DNA of 64,000 nt from Phenylobacterium sp. J367 (GCF_024699985.1 NZ_JAJONA010000001.1:4656501-4720500); one strand, 5' to 3'; positions 39,132 through 48,088 are shown, numbered from the stretch's first letter. The notes: generated by a model from the letters alone, not told the origin. A program made the numbers and translations.

Positions 39132-40143
39132 ATGGCCACGATGATGGATGTCGCACGGAACGCGGGGGGTCTCCACGGCCACCGTCTCCCGCGTGCTGGC
39201 GACGCCGGACCTGGTGTCGGAGGCGACGCGCGAGAAGGTGATGGCGGCGGTGGCGAGGCTGGGCTACGCGCCCAGCGCCGCGGCCAAGATGCTCCGGACG
39301 CTCCGGACCGAGAAGATCCTGGTCACCGTGCCGGACGTCTCCAACCCGTTCTTCTCGGAGATCATCCGCGGCGTGGAGGAGGCCGCGACGGCGGCGGGCT
39401 ACTCTGTGCTGCTGGGCGACACCCGGCACCAGGAGGCCCGGGAGGAGCAGTACGCCGAGATGCTCCGCCGGAAGGAGGCCGACGGCCTGATCTTCCTCGG
39501 CCATCGCCTGCCCGACGCGCTCGCCGAGATGATCGAGTCCCTGGGCGCCGCGGCGCCCATCGTGAACGGCTGCGAGTACAGCCCGGGGCTGGGCGTCTCC
39601 TCGGCCCACATCGACAACGAGGCCGCCGCCCTGGAGGCCATGGAGCACCTCTACGGCCTGGGCCACCGGCGCGTGGGCGTGATCACCGGTCCCCTGGCCA
39701 GCCCGATCAGCCGCGACCGCCTGGCCGGCGCCAGGGCGGCGGCCGGCCGGCGCGGCCTCAGCTCAGGGCTGCGGATCGCCACCGGCGACTTCACGATCGA
39801 GTCCGGGCTGGTGCAGAGCCTCGCCCTGCTGGGCGGCGCCGAGCGGCCGACGGCGCTCTTCTGCTTCAGCGACGAGATGGCCATGGGGGCGCTGGAGGCG
39901 GCGCGAAGGCTCGGCTTCGCCTGCCCGGCCGACGTCTCGATCCTCGGCTTCGACGACATCCGCTACGCACGCCACCTGGACCCGCCGCTCACCACCGTGA
40001 GCCAGCCGATGGCCCGGATAGGCCATGAGGTGGTCGGCCTGCTGCTGGGCATCCTCTCGGGCGAAGCCGCTGAGGTGCGCCACCTGACCTTGCCCCACGA
40101 GCTGATGGTGCGGGCGAGCACCGCCGCTGCGCCGCCGGCCTGA
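39132..40143 (+). CDS. LacI-family transcriptional regulator (one frameshift)
   Basis: Corrected length is 336 residues. The helix-turn-helix (MMDVARNAGVSTATVSRVL) is split by one extra G in the run 39164-39169. The hinge helix and the periplasmic-binding-like ligand domain follow (ILVTVPDVSNPFFSEIIRG, DGLIFLGHRL, PTALFCFSDEMAMGAL, ILGFDDIRYA). Such proteins repress sugar genes until an inducer binds. It diverges from the keto-glycoside operon and is its likely regulator. Confidence 0.93.
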
Positions 40144-40160
40144 CCTCCGGGGCCGGACTG

Positions 40161-40200
40161 CTGTCACGCGGTTTTGCCTGACACTTCATAGGCTTGTCAT
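40161..40200 (+). promoter_or_regulatory. PHO-box-like repeat array upstream of the EEP gene
   Basis: Four 7-mers start at 40161, 40172, 40183 and 40194, each 11 bases apart: CTGTCAC, TTTTGCC, ACTTCAT, TTGTCAT. PhoB binds CTGTCAY-like 7-mers separated by 4 bases. The first and last fit well and the third partly (TCAT). The array ends 43 bases before the EEP start. Confidence 0.55.
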
Positions 40201-40243
40201 CGACTCGCCCCAGAGAGGCCGCGCCGGACCTGGAGCGAAAGCG

Positions 40244-41260
40244 ATGATCTGGGCGATGTTCGCGATGACGCCGCTGCTGGCCGACGCCACAGCGACCCTT
40301 CCCATCGGCGCCCTCGTCGCCACAGCGCCGGCCGCCGTGGCGCCTCCCCGGCGACGTCGGCGGAGATCAGCGTCCTCACCTACAACATCAAGGGCCTGCC
40401 CTGGCCGGCCGCCCACGGCAGGGCCGAGGCGCTGCGCGAGATCGGGGCCGAGCTCGCGCAGATGCGCCGCGACGGGCGACAGCCCGACGTGGTCCTCCTG
40501 CAGGAGGGCTTCCGCGGCGAGGTCGCCGACCTGGTGACGGCCAGCGGCTATCCCTACTGGGCAAAGGGGCCGGGCCGGCCGCTCGCCAAGCTGACCGGCG
40601 GCGGCCTGCACGTGCTCTCCGACCTGCCGATCCTCGAGGTGAAGGCCGCCCCCCTACGTCGACTGCGCCGGCATCGACTGCCTGGCCAACAAGGGCGTCA
40701 TGCTGGTCCGCCTGGCCTTGAACGACGCCCCGGTCGAGATCGACGTGGTCAACACCCACATGAACGCGCGCAGGGCCGCCCGCGCCCCCAGCGCCCGGAC
40801 GCTCGCCGCGCACAATCGCCAGATGGACCAGCTCATCGGCTTCGTCTCGGCGAACGGCAGCCCGGAGCGGCCGCTGCTGGTCGGCGGCGACTTCAACGTC
40901 AAGAACGCGCCCGATCGCTACTACCACCGGGCGGCCACCCGCCCCTTCGCCGTGGTCAGCGAGTTCTGCCACCGGCCCGAGACCGCCTGCGACGGCGAGG
41001 CCGAAACCGCCGAACCCTGGCTGAAGTCGCAGGATCTCCAGGGTTTCGCGAGCGGGGCGGACGTGCAGGTCGCGCCGCGGAAGGTCGAGGCGGTGTTCGA
41101 CGGGGCCCGCGGCGACCGGCTCTCAGACCACGACGGCTATCTCGTGCGCTACCGGCTGAGCTGGACCCCGCCGGCCGCGGCGCCCGCGCAACCGGAGCGC
41201 GGCCTCAAGGTGTCGCCGCAGTTCAAGACCCTCGGCGCCCGGGTGAGCTGGACGTACTAG
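40244..41260 (+). CDS. Endonuclease/exonuclease/phosphatase (EEP) family protein, probably exported (two frameshifts)
   Basis: Corrected length is 338 residues. A hydrophobic N-terminal segment ending APAAVA may be a signal peptide. The DNase I-like fold is marked by LTYNIKGLPW, the metal glutamate in VLLQEGF, NTHMN, VGGDFNVK and the final SDHDGY. The family includes nucleases, phosphodiesterases and sphingomyelinase-like enzymes. An exported member could release phosphate from nucleic acids or phospholipids. One base is missing near 40339-40343 and one is extra in the C run 40649-40654. A PHO-box-like array precedes it. Its TAG shares CTAG with CehA. Confidence 0.87.
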
Positions 41261-42726
41261 GGCTGCAGATAGACCGGGTTGCCGATCAGCCAGAGCTTGC
41301 CGTCCGGCCCGCGGACGTCGGCGCGCACCCAGCCTTTCGCGCCTACCGGCAGGGCGATCGCGCGGCGGTCGTCGGCCGAGAGCGGCGCGCCGGCCGCAAC
41401 GGCGCCGGCACCCCCAGGGCCGGAAAGGGCGATCCGGCCGCCGGCCGCGCCCTTCACCTGGACCTGCAGCTCGACCGCGCCGCCGCCGGTCCTCAGCGAC
41501 GAGCCCATCGGCGCCTCCGCCCCGCCGGCGCGGGCGGTGAGGTCCAGCAGGCGGTCGCGGGCGCCGGTCGTGTCGACGAACACGCGGCCGGCCCTGAGCC
41601 CGGCCAGGATCGCGCCCTGGGAGAGGTCGACGGCATGGACGACCGTCGTGGGCGATCCCACCGACCCCGCCTGGTCGAGCGGCTTCAGCGCATCGTGGTT
41701 GTCGGAGCCGCCGACCGCGGTGACCCGCAGCCCGGCGTTCAGCCGCGCCTCCCAGATCTTGAGACCCCCCAACGGGCTGTCGGCCGGAACCGCGCCGTTG
41801 GCGACCTCGATCATCGGGACCCGCGTCCAGTCGGTCTGGGCGGTCCAGCCGCACCCCATGCAGGCCTCGCCCGAAGGCAGGCCGGGATGGTTGACCGAGA
41901 TCAGGCCGCCCGCCGCCTCCACCTGGTCGAGGATCGCCGCGAGCGTCGGCGCGCGCGGGCCGCCGAGCTGGAAGTCCAGCGGCGCGGTGACGCCGAAGAC
42001 GTTGGCGTGCCCCTTGAAGGTGGTGATCTCGCGGCCGGGGATCAGCAGCAGGTCCGGGAAGAACGGCTGCTGATCGGCCAGGGCCTGGTGGTGCGAGGTG
42101 GTGTTGTGTTCGGTCAGCGCCACGAAATCGAGGCCCCGTCCGGAGGCGGCCGCCAGCGTCCTGTCCAGCGGGCACGGAACACGCGCGCCGACGGCTGGGG
42201 CGCAGGCCCCGTCGGAGTGGCCGGTATGCAGATGCAGGTCGCCGCGGAACCAGCCCGGCCCCGTCTTCAGCGGCGCAGGCGCAAAGCCCCCGAACCGGCC
42301 GCGCTCGAAGGTGATCTTCGCCGTGTAGGCCGACCGGGACTCCTTGCGGATGTTCGGCACGCCCAGGATCAGCTTCCAGGTCCCGGCCGGCAGCGGGCCA
42401 GACAGGTAGGACGGCGTCGCCCAGGTCTCGCTGACCGTGAACCGGGCCTTGTTCCCGCCGCTCCAGCCGCGGAACCGCTGGGGGTCGCGCAGGCCGAGGT
42501 CGATGACGGTCCGCTGCTCGCGGCCCTGGTATTCGAACTCGACGGTGACCGCAGTGACCCCGGCCGGCACGCGGAACGGGACCTCGCGGTAGGTCTCATG
42601 ATCTGCGCCGGTCATCACGCCGGAGAGCGTCAGGTCGGGCGCGGCGGACGCCGCCGTCGGCGCGAACAGGAGCGCGGCGGCCATCGCCGCCGCGCTCCCG
42701 ATCGTCTTGGCGAATCCGCGCCCCAT
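41257..42726 (-). CDS. CehA/McbA-type PHP-domain metallohydrolase, exported
   Basis: This intact 489-residue protein has a signal peptide ending TAASAA. An N-terminal beta-sandwich (about 30-155) is followed by a PHP domain with DLHLHTGHSDG (His165, His167), ALTEHNTT, PGREITT, SVNHPG and GGSDNHD, which bind a trinuclear metal centre. CehA and McbA hydrolyse carbamate esters, while many relatives are phosphoesterases. Its ATG overlaps the TBDR3 stop (TGATG), so receptor and enzyme are one unit and probably share a substrate. Confidence 0.9.
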   Translation of the reverse strand: MGRGFAKTIGSAAAMAAALLFAPTAASAAPDLTLSGVMTGADHETYREVPFRVPAGVTAVTVEFEYQGREQRTVIDLGLRDPQRFRGWSGGNKARFTVSETWATPSYLSGPLPAGTWKLILGVPNIRKESRSAYTAKITFERGRFGGFAPAPLKTGPGWFRGDLHLHTGHSDGACAPAVGARVPCPLDRTLAAASGRGLDFVALTEHNTTSHHQALADQQPFFPDLLLIPGREITTFKGHANVFGVTAPLDFQLGGPRAPTLAAILDQVEAAGGLISVNHPGLPSGEACMGCGWTAQTDWTRVPMIEVANGAVPADSPLGGLKIWEARLNAGLRVTAVGGSDNHDALKPLDQAGSVGSPTTVVHAVDLSQGAILAGLRAGRVFVDTTGARDRLLDLTARAGGAEAPMGSSLRTGGGAVELQVQVKGAAGGRIALSGPGGAGAVAAGAPLSADDRRAIALPVGAKGWVRADVRGPDGKLWLIGNPVYLQP

Positions 42727-45237
42727 CAGAAGCGGAATAGCACGGCGGCGCGGAAGGTGCGGCCGAGCTCCGGACGGGCCAGGTAGTAGCGCGCGCCCGC
42801 TTCGCCCGAGATGAACTGCCCTGCCCGCGGGTTGCCCTCGGTCAGGCCGATCTCGTTCGTCAGGTTCGTGCCGTAGGCGTAGAGGCTGACCTGGTCGGTC
42901 AGGTTCCAGCGGACCTGGGCGTTGACCAGGTGATAGGCGGGGATGATCAGGGTGTTGCCCGTGTCGCTGAACCGCTTGGAGAAGTATTGCAGGTCGAGTT
43001 CGGCGCGGACCCGGCCGTCCAGCAGGTTCAGGCCCGGCGTGAAGCGGGCGCTGACCTTCGGCGTTCGCACGATCACATTGTCAGTGAAGGTCCGCGGCCG
43101 CAGGCACTCGGTGGCCGAGGCCGACGTGTCGGTGGGCAGCGGGCAGGCGCCCGCGACCTTCGCCACGCGCTCGTTGAAGATCCAGTCGCCGTAGCGCGGG
43201 TCCTGCAGGGTGGCGGTCATGGTCGCGTCGAACCAGTCGGTGGGCCGCACCGTACCTTCGAGCTCCACGCCATAGGTGGTGGTCGGCGCGAACTCGGTCT
43301 GGCTGACGAACGAGTTGGTCGCCTGGTCGAAGCGGGTCTCGGTGAAGCTCTGCGAGTCGAAGTGGGTGTAGAAGGCCGTGCCGTAGAAGCTGAACCGCGG
43401 CCGGTCGACCTTCAGCCCGGCCTCGGCCAGGTCGATCCCCCTGGGCGCGCGGATCAGTGCGGGTCGGGTTGGTGATGAAGTCGCCGAGCGACGGCAGGCG
43501 GAAGCCCTTGGTGTAACGGGCGAAGACGCCGACGTCGGGCTGGACCTGGTAGTTGACGCCGACGGTCGCGCCCCAGTCGTCGAAGCTGCGGTCGAGGGGG
43601 TCGAAGACGCCCGTGCCGCTGATCGCCTGGTCGTCGGCGAAGTTGTTCGCCACCTGGTTCAGATTGATCGTGGCGCTGCGTTCATTGCGGCCGGTGAGTT
43701 CGATGGTTTCCCAGCGGAAGCCGACGTCGACGCGCAGCTTGTCGGTGAGGCTCCACTCGTCGGCGGCGTAGATCGCCCAGGTCGTGGACTCCCCTTCGGC
43801 GTTGTTGAACTGGCTGCCGTAGCGGCTGATCCCGTTCTCGGTGAAGCTCGTCACAACCTGGCCGGCGGCGTTCAGGCCCACGAGGTTGAGGAGCCGGGCC
43901 TGCTCGCGCACGTCGATCAGAACGGCGGAGCCCTGCTGCAGGAAGCTCTCCTCGGCGCGGGCGTAGTAGAGGCCGAACGCCACGTCGTGCGACTGGCCGC
44001 CGACGTCGAAGCGCCGGAGCACCCGCAGGTCGTTGATCACCTCGTCGAGGATCATGTCCTGCTCGCGCATGAAAGCGTCCATGACGAGCCCCGTGCCGTT
44101 CTGGCCAGCGACGTCGACGGCCGTGCCGTCGAGGTAGGTCAGGCGGCCCTGGGTCACGCCGAGCGAGGCACCGCGGGCCACGTCCTGGGCGATCCGGGCG
44201 CTGGCGGCGACGGGCGTGTTGGGGAACAGCGCGGCACGGACGAGGTCGCTCGTCCGGTAGCGGAAGCCGTCGCGCACCTCCCAGCCCCAGAGGTCCACCG
44301 ACCCCGAGAGCGTGTACTGGGTGAGCTTCAGGTCCGAGCCCTTCGTGTTGTCGAACGTCACCGGGCCGCGGCTGGTGCGGAAGGTCAGCTCGGCGGTCTC
44401 GGGACCGGCCAGCGTCCCGTAGTTGGCGTCGAAGCCGGGGATCTCGGCGGTGTCGCCGTTCCCGTCGAAGGTCAGCGGGACCGGCAGGTAGAAGATGGTG
44501 TTGTCGTCGATGTGCTTGACGTTGAAGTCGAGCGAGCCGCCCTCGAAGTCGCGACCGACGGAGAACCGCGCCTGGCCGCCCTTGTTGGCGTCGAAGCCCG
44601 GATCGCGGACGCCGTCGTCCTGGCGGTAGAAGCCGCCCACGCCCAGGCGGAAGCCGCCGGCCTCGCCGCCCACCCAGCCGTCGCCGCGCCAGTAACCCCA
44701 GTCGCCGACCTCGGCCTTCACGACGCCCTCGAAGGGCTGGGTCGCCTTGCGGGTGATGAAGTTGATCGTGCCGCCCGGCGCGTAGGAGGCGAAGATCGAC
44801 GACGGTCCGCCGCGCACCACCTCGACCCGCTGCACGGTCTCGTCGAGGCGGAAGGAGAAGTCGGAGTTCAGGAAGCCCAGGCCGCCGTCGTGCTGGACCG
44901 GCAGGCCGTCTTCCAGGAGGGCGATGGCCGCCGTGCCCTCGATGGGGATGCCGCGGGCGCGGACGTTCGAGCCGCCGACGCCGCCCGACGCCTCGACCCA
45001 GAGGCCCGGGACGTTCTTCAGCACCTCGGCGACGCTCAGCGGCGACTGGAGCTGAAGCTTCTCGTCGGAGATGGTGGTGATCGCATAGCTCGCCTCCACC
45101 TTGCGCTGGCCCTCGGAGCCCGCGCGGCCCGTGACGATCAGTTCCTCGACCTCGGCCGTCGCCTCGTCGGCGGCGAAGGACGGATGGGCGAAGGCGAGCG
45201 CGGACGCCGCCGCGGCGGCGAAGAGAGCGACTTTCAT
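42726..45237 (-). CDS. TonB-dependent receptor 3 (one frameshift)
   Basis: Corrected length is 836 residues. It has a signal peptide ending HPSFAAD and a TonB-box region AEVEELIVTGRAGSEG. The plug has SPLSVAEVLKNVPGLWVEAS, VRARGIPIEG and VQRVEVVRGGPSSIFASYAPGG. The barrel ends FRAAVLFRF with the terminal aromatic. One extra base in the five-C run 43437-43441 breaks the frame. It is coupled to the PHP-domain hydrolase. A weak PHO-box-like pair lies 45-62 bases upstream. Confidence 0.92.
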
Positions 45238-45281
45238 TTTTGGAACCCCGGTTTGGATGGCGGGGGTCCTAAAGCGGCTCG

Positions 45282-45299
45282 ATGACCGGCGGGCGACGT
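45282..45299 (-). promoter_or_regulatory. Weak PHO-box-like pair upstream of TBDR3
   Basis: The minus strand reads ACGTCGC, four bases, CGGTCAT. This matches 11 of 14 positions of the stronger pair TTGTCGC/CTGTCAT found at 46113-46130 and has the same 11-base spacing. Confidence 0.3.
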
Positions 45300-45347
45300 C
45301 CGTGTTTCAGTTCTGTGGCGTGATCGTCAGGGCACGGTCGGCCCGAG

Positions 45348-45540
45348 CTAGGGGAGCTTCAGCGCCGCCTTCACGTCGCGCCATTCGACCAGCTTGAAGT
45401 TCTGGCGGTCGCGGCCGGCGGCGGGCTGTTCGCCGTCGGTGTCGCTGTCGTCCTGGCCGGACGCGATCAGCCAGGTTGTCCCGCCCTCGCGCATCAGGGT
45501 CAGGCCCTCCACGTCCGCCTGTAGGACGTTCGACGGCAGC
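45348..45540 (-). pseudogene. Remnant of a beta-propeller 3-phytase (C-terminal part only)
   Basis: The minus strand reads VLQADVEGLTLMREGG, TTWLIASGQ and then RQNFKLVEWRDVKAAL before a TAG at 45348. The first parts match the DIEGLTIYY...LLASSQG blade of beta-propeller phytase, and the last part its QDGEN...NQNFKMVPW end. In the real enzyme these segments lie about 50 or more residues apart, but here only a few residues separate them, and everything before the DVEGL blade is missing. So the N-terminus and an internal piece are gone. It sits upstream of TBDR3 on the same strand. Confidence 0.6.
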
Positions 45541-45666
45541 AAGCGCGAGACGTTCAACAAGTTCGACACCATCGAGGACCAGATCGACCGGGACTTCGAC
45601 GAGTACGAACTCGAGCGCGAGGAGGCGGGACCCGTCTTCCAGCTCGTGGGACGGGTCACCTTCTAG
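45535..45666 (+). pseudogene. C-terminal tail of an outer-membrane receptor, 5' part deleted
   Basis: From about 45535 the plus strand changes from antisense of the phytase remnant to a charged, protein-like frame: SKRETFNKFDTIEDQIDRD, EYELEREEAG, then VFQLVGRVTF and a stop at 45666. A final beta-strand ending in Phe is typical of TBDR barrels. No start or plug exists. With the phytase remnant it looks like one end of a deletion that joined two formerly divergent genes. Confidence 0.5.
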
Positions 45667-45676
45667 CAGCCAAGGA

Positions 45677-45982
45677 TCAGCGGGCGCTGGCCAGTTGCTT
45701 CAGCTTGCGGGCCTCGGCCTTGGTCACGCAGCGCGGGGCGGTCCCGGCCTCCCCGCTCACCACCTGCTGGGCGGTGACGAACTCGGCCGAGCCGAATTCC
45801 CGGGCGAAGCCGCGCTTCGTCATCGCGCTGTCGTCGCACACATAGACCTGGCGCGGGCTCTTGGTCGTCTGGGCGGCGTCCCTGCCGAGCGCGGCGGCAT
45901 TGGCGGCCTTGGCGGGTTCGTGGGCCAGCGCCGGCGCGGCGCCCAGGGCGGCCACGGCGGCGATGCAGAGCATGATGCGCAT
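45677..45982 (-). CDS. Small secreted protein of unknown function
   Basis: This 101-residue protein has a clear signal peptide (MRIMLCIAAVAALGAAPALA, cut before HEP). The mature part is about 80 residues with two cysteines (VYVCDD and PRCVTK) that could form a disulfide, and a basic C-terminus. I do not recognise a family. GAGGAGGA stands before the ATG. A three-repeat PHO-box-like array lies 73-101 bases upstream on its strand, which suggests expression under phosphate limitation. Confidence 0.75.
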   Translation of the reverse strand: MRIMLCIAAVAALGAAPALAHEPAKAANAAALGRDAAQTTKSPRQVYVCDDSAMTKRGFAREFGSAEFVTAQQVVSGEAGTAPRCVTKAEARKLKQLASAR

Positions 45983-46054
45983 CTGCGTTCCTCCTCATAT
46001 CTCGGCGGTTCGAAGCGCCGGTTGAAGGAAGCTTGGGCACAGTTTTCGCGATTT

Positions 46055-46083
46055 GCAACAAGACGGTGACAAACAGACGACAA
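46055..46083 (-). promoter_or_regulatory. PHO-box-like triple repeat for the small secreted protein
   Basis: On the minus strand, 7-mers TTGTCGT, TTGTCAC and TTGTTGC occur with 4-base spacers (plus-strand starts 46077, 46066 and 46055, an exact 11-base period). This fits the PhoB box layout and points toward the gene at 45677-45982. Confidence 0.5.
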
Positions 46084-46112
46084 CTAGTAACAACGTTCTC
46101 TTAAATTGGGGA

Positions 46113-46152
46113 TTGTCGCAAAACTGTCATTCTAGCCACACCCCGTTGTCGC
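46113..46152 (+). promoter_or_regulatory. PHO-box-like repeats toward the resolvase-like/gspO unit
   Basis: TTGTCGC at 46113 and CTGTCAT at 46124 are exactly 11 bases apart, and another TTGTCGC at 46146 is two further periods away. CTGTCAT is the consensus half-site of PhoB. It lies in the 285-base divergent gap, which is AT-richer than its surroundings and holds no gene. Confidence 0.55.
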
Positions 46153-46267
46153 ACTCGGTATCGATATTGCCCGTCCGGAGGGGAGGCGGAGCCGCATCGG
46201 CGCCGCGCCAGGAGATGTCGGGGCCCGCACCAACTTGCGCTACGGCATCGTTCGAGAAGTTGCGGGC

Positions 46268-46764
46268 ATGCCCCCCCGGCGCAGCAGAGACGATTGCTCG
46301 ATGCCGCGTCCTGCGACCTCATCCTGGAAGAAGGTCCGCCTACGCCGGAAGCCCAGCGCCGGCTGACGCGCCTGCTGTCCGGACTCAAGGTCGGCGACGA
46401 GGTCATGGTCCACAGCCTGGACGCCTTCCAGCGCACCACCGGCGAGATCGCCCAGTTGATCCGCACCTTCCTGGAACTGGGCGTGACGCTGCGGATCGTC
46501 TCCGAACCGCACGATATCGAGGCTCTTCCGCCTGCGGAGAATGTCCGCAAGGTGCTGGTGCTCCTCGCGGACCATGAGGCGCGGCGGCCAAGCCGCATGC
46601 CTGCGGGATCGGCGTCCAGCCGCAACGCCGGCAGCCGCAAGGCGCTGTCCAAGTATCAGGTCGAATACGCCCGCAAGCTGCACAAGGAAGGCGCGTCGCT
46701 CCGCACCCTCAGCCTGCTTTTCCAGGTCTCGCCGAACGAGGTCTGGGAAGCGATCGGCGAATAG
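46268..46764 (+). CDS. Resolvase-like protein without the catalytic serine segment
   Basis: From about 46294 the protein (157 residues) resembles the second half of a serine-recombinase catalytic domain: AASCDLILEEGPPTPEAQRRL, GDEVMVHSLDAFQRTTGEIA and GVTLRIVSEP, plus a C-terminal helix-turn-helix-like tail (RTLSLLFQVSPNEVWEAI). The normal N-terminal strand with the nucleophilic serine (YARVS) is not found. In the shifted frame before the seven-C run 46271-46277 there is RIGAAPGDVG... with no serine in place. It is probably a regulator or decayed recombinase, and its start is uncertain. Its stop overlaps the gspO GTG (TAGTG). Confidence 0.6.
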
Positions 46765-47414
46765 TGCCTCCGACCGCTCCCGGCCCCCTCGGATGGGGCG
46801 CGATCGCGCTCGGCCTGGCCCTCGGACCAGTGCTCGCGACCCTTTCAGTGCGACTCCCCGCCGCAGGGGCCAGCCCGGAATCCCGGCGAGTCGCCCTCTT
46901 CACATTCGCGTGCCCCGCCCTCGCCGCCTGGTCCCTGGCGGTCCAGCCGGAGCCGGCCGGGGTCCTCGGCGCCCTGCTCGCCTGGCAGCTCCTGCTGCTG
47001 GCCGCGCTCGACGCCGAGCACTTCTGGCTGCCGCGCCTCCTCACGGGCCCGCTGATCGCCAGCGGACTGCTGGTGAGCGCGGCGCGGGGGATGGAGACGC
47101 TGATCGCCGCCGCGATCGGCGCCGTGGCGGGGTTCGCGGCGCTATCGCTGCTCGCCTGGGCCTACCGCCGCCTGCGCGGGCGGGAGGGGCTGGGCGGCGG
47201 CGACGCGTGGCTGCTGGCCGGCGGCGGGGCCTGGATCGGCTGGATGGCCTTGCCCGGCGCCCTGATCTATGCGGCGGCGGGCGGGCTGCTGGCCGTGGGC
47301 GTGGCCGCAGCCCTCGGCCGGCGGCCGAAGGCGACACAGCCCCTGCCGTTCGGCGTGGCGCTGGCCGTCGGCATCTGGATCGTCTGGCTCCACGGTCCGA
47401 TCGGCGGGCGCTAG
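46764..47414 (+). CDS. gspO: Prepilin peptidase of the type II secretion system, short form
   Basis: This 216-residue, highly hydrophobic protein (about six to seven membrane segments) has the two aspartates of A24 peptidases: Asp83 in LDAEHFWLP and Asp147 in GLGGGDAWLL. It cleaves the leader of pseudopilins GspG-K. The usual N-terminal methyltransferase region with its CxxC pairs is absent, so N-methylation may be lost or done by another enzyme. It lies opposite to, and convergent with, the gspC-N operon, sharing CTAG with gspN. The GTG start overlaps the resolvase-like stop. Confidence 0.85.
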   Translation: MPPTAPGPLGWGAIALGLALGPVLATLSVRLPAAGASPESRRVALFTFACPALAAWSLAVQPEPAGVLGALLAWQLLLLAALDAEHFWLPRLLTGPLIASGLLVSAARGMETLIAAAIGAVAGFAALSLLAWAYRRLRGREGLGGGDAWLLAGGGAWIGWMALPGALIYAAAGGLLAVGVAAALGRRPKATQPLPFGVALAVGIWIVWLHGPIGGR

Positions 47415-48088
47415 CCGCCGAGCCGCCCGCGATCGGTCCGGCTGAAGCCGTCCAGGCCCTGGGCGAAGCCGGCCGTCTGGGCCGCCGCCGCGATCAGCGG
47501 GTCGGTGGCCCGCAAGGTGGTGTCGAGCTGGTAGACACCGCGGCCGTCCACCGTGACCACGGCCTCAAGGGCCACGGCGCCGGACTGGCCGGTGAGCGGG
47601 ATCGCCAGCCGTCCATTCCGGCAGGCGGCCTGGCCGCGCAGCTCCAGCCCCGGCGGGGCGACGGCGCCCAGCTTCAGGTTCGAGAGCCTGACCTCGCCGC
47701 CGGCCCGGCGGCAGGCGCCGGCCCGGAACGTGACGGTAAAGCTGCGCAGGCCGAGGTCGCCCTGCAGGGGCAGGCCGGAGGCGACAGCGCCGAGCGGCAA
47801 CGTTGCGTGGACATCCGAAACGCCGTCCGGCCGGACCACGCCCCGCCCCTGCACCGCCGCCAGCGCGACGCCGCCGCGGAACGGGGCGAGCCCGGCCCGC
47901 GCCTCGCCGAGCGGCAGCCCCCGGAGGCGGGCGTCGTGCAGCGTCCCACGCCAGATCGTCCCCTCGACGCCCTGGGCCGAAAGACCGGCGCGATCGGCGT
48001 CGATCCAGCCGAGCGCCATGCGCAGCGGGACGAGCAGGAGGAGCGCCGCCGGCAGGGCGAGGGCGAACACCGCCCAGAGGCGCCGCAT
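47411..48088 (-). CDS. gspN: Type II secretion protein GspN
   Basis: This 225-residue protein has one N-terminal membrane anchor (WAVFALALPAALLLLVPL) and a periplasmic beta-rich domain with LSAQGVEGTIWRGTL and DVHATLPLGA, typical of GspN. Its exact role in the secreton is minor or accessory. It is the last gene of the operon, coupled to gspM by TGATG. Confidence 0.85.
   Translation of the reverse strand: MRRLWAVFALALPAALLLLVPLRMALGWIDADRAGLSAQGVEGTIWRGTLHDARLRGLPLGEARAGLAPFRGGVALAAVQGRGVVRPDGVSDVHATLPLGAVASGLPLQGDLGLRSFTVTFRAGACRRAGGEVRLSNLKLGAVAPPGLELRGQAACRNGRLAIPLTGQSGAVALEAVVTVDGRGVYQLDTTLRATDPLIAAAAQTAGFAQGLDGFSRTDRGRLGG

Noticed and set aside
37141..39144. A 667-residue plus-strand open frame rich in His, Glu and Gln
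   Set aside because: It is the mirror of the MFS transporter and TIM-barrel genes. The odd composition comes from reading hydrophobic codons backwards.
45301..45332. A further PHO-like site (CTGTGGC, TCGTCAG) before TBDR3
   Set aside because: The half-sites match poorly and other registers fit no better, so only the pair at 45282-45299 is kept as weak.
45394..45666. A 90-residue plus-strand gene
   Set aside because: Its first half is the antisense of the phytase remnant. Only the tail from about 45535 looks like protein, so it is treated as a receptor fragment.
46268..46764. An active site-specific recombinase marking a mobile element
   Set aside because: The catalytic serine segment is missing, and no inverted repeats, attachment duplications or cargo borders are seen around it.
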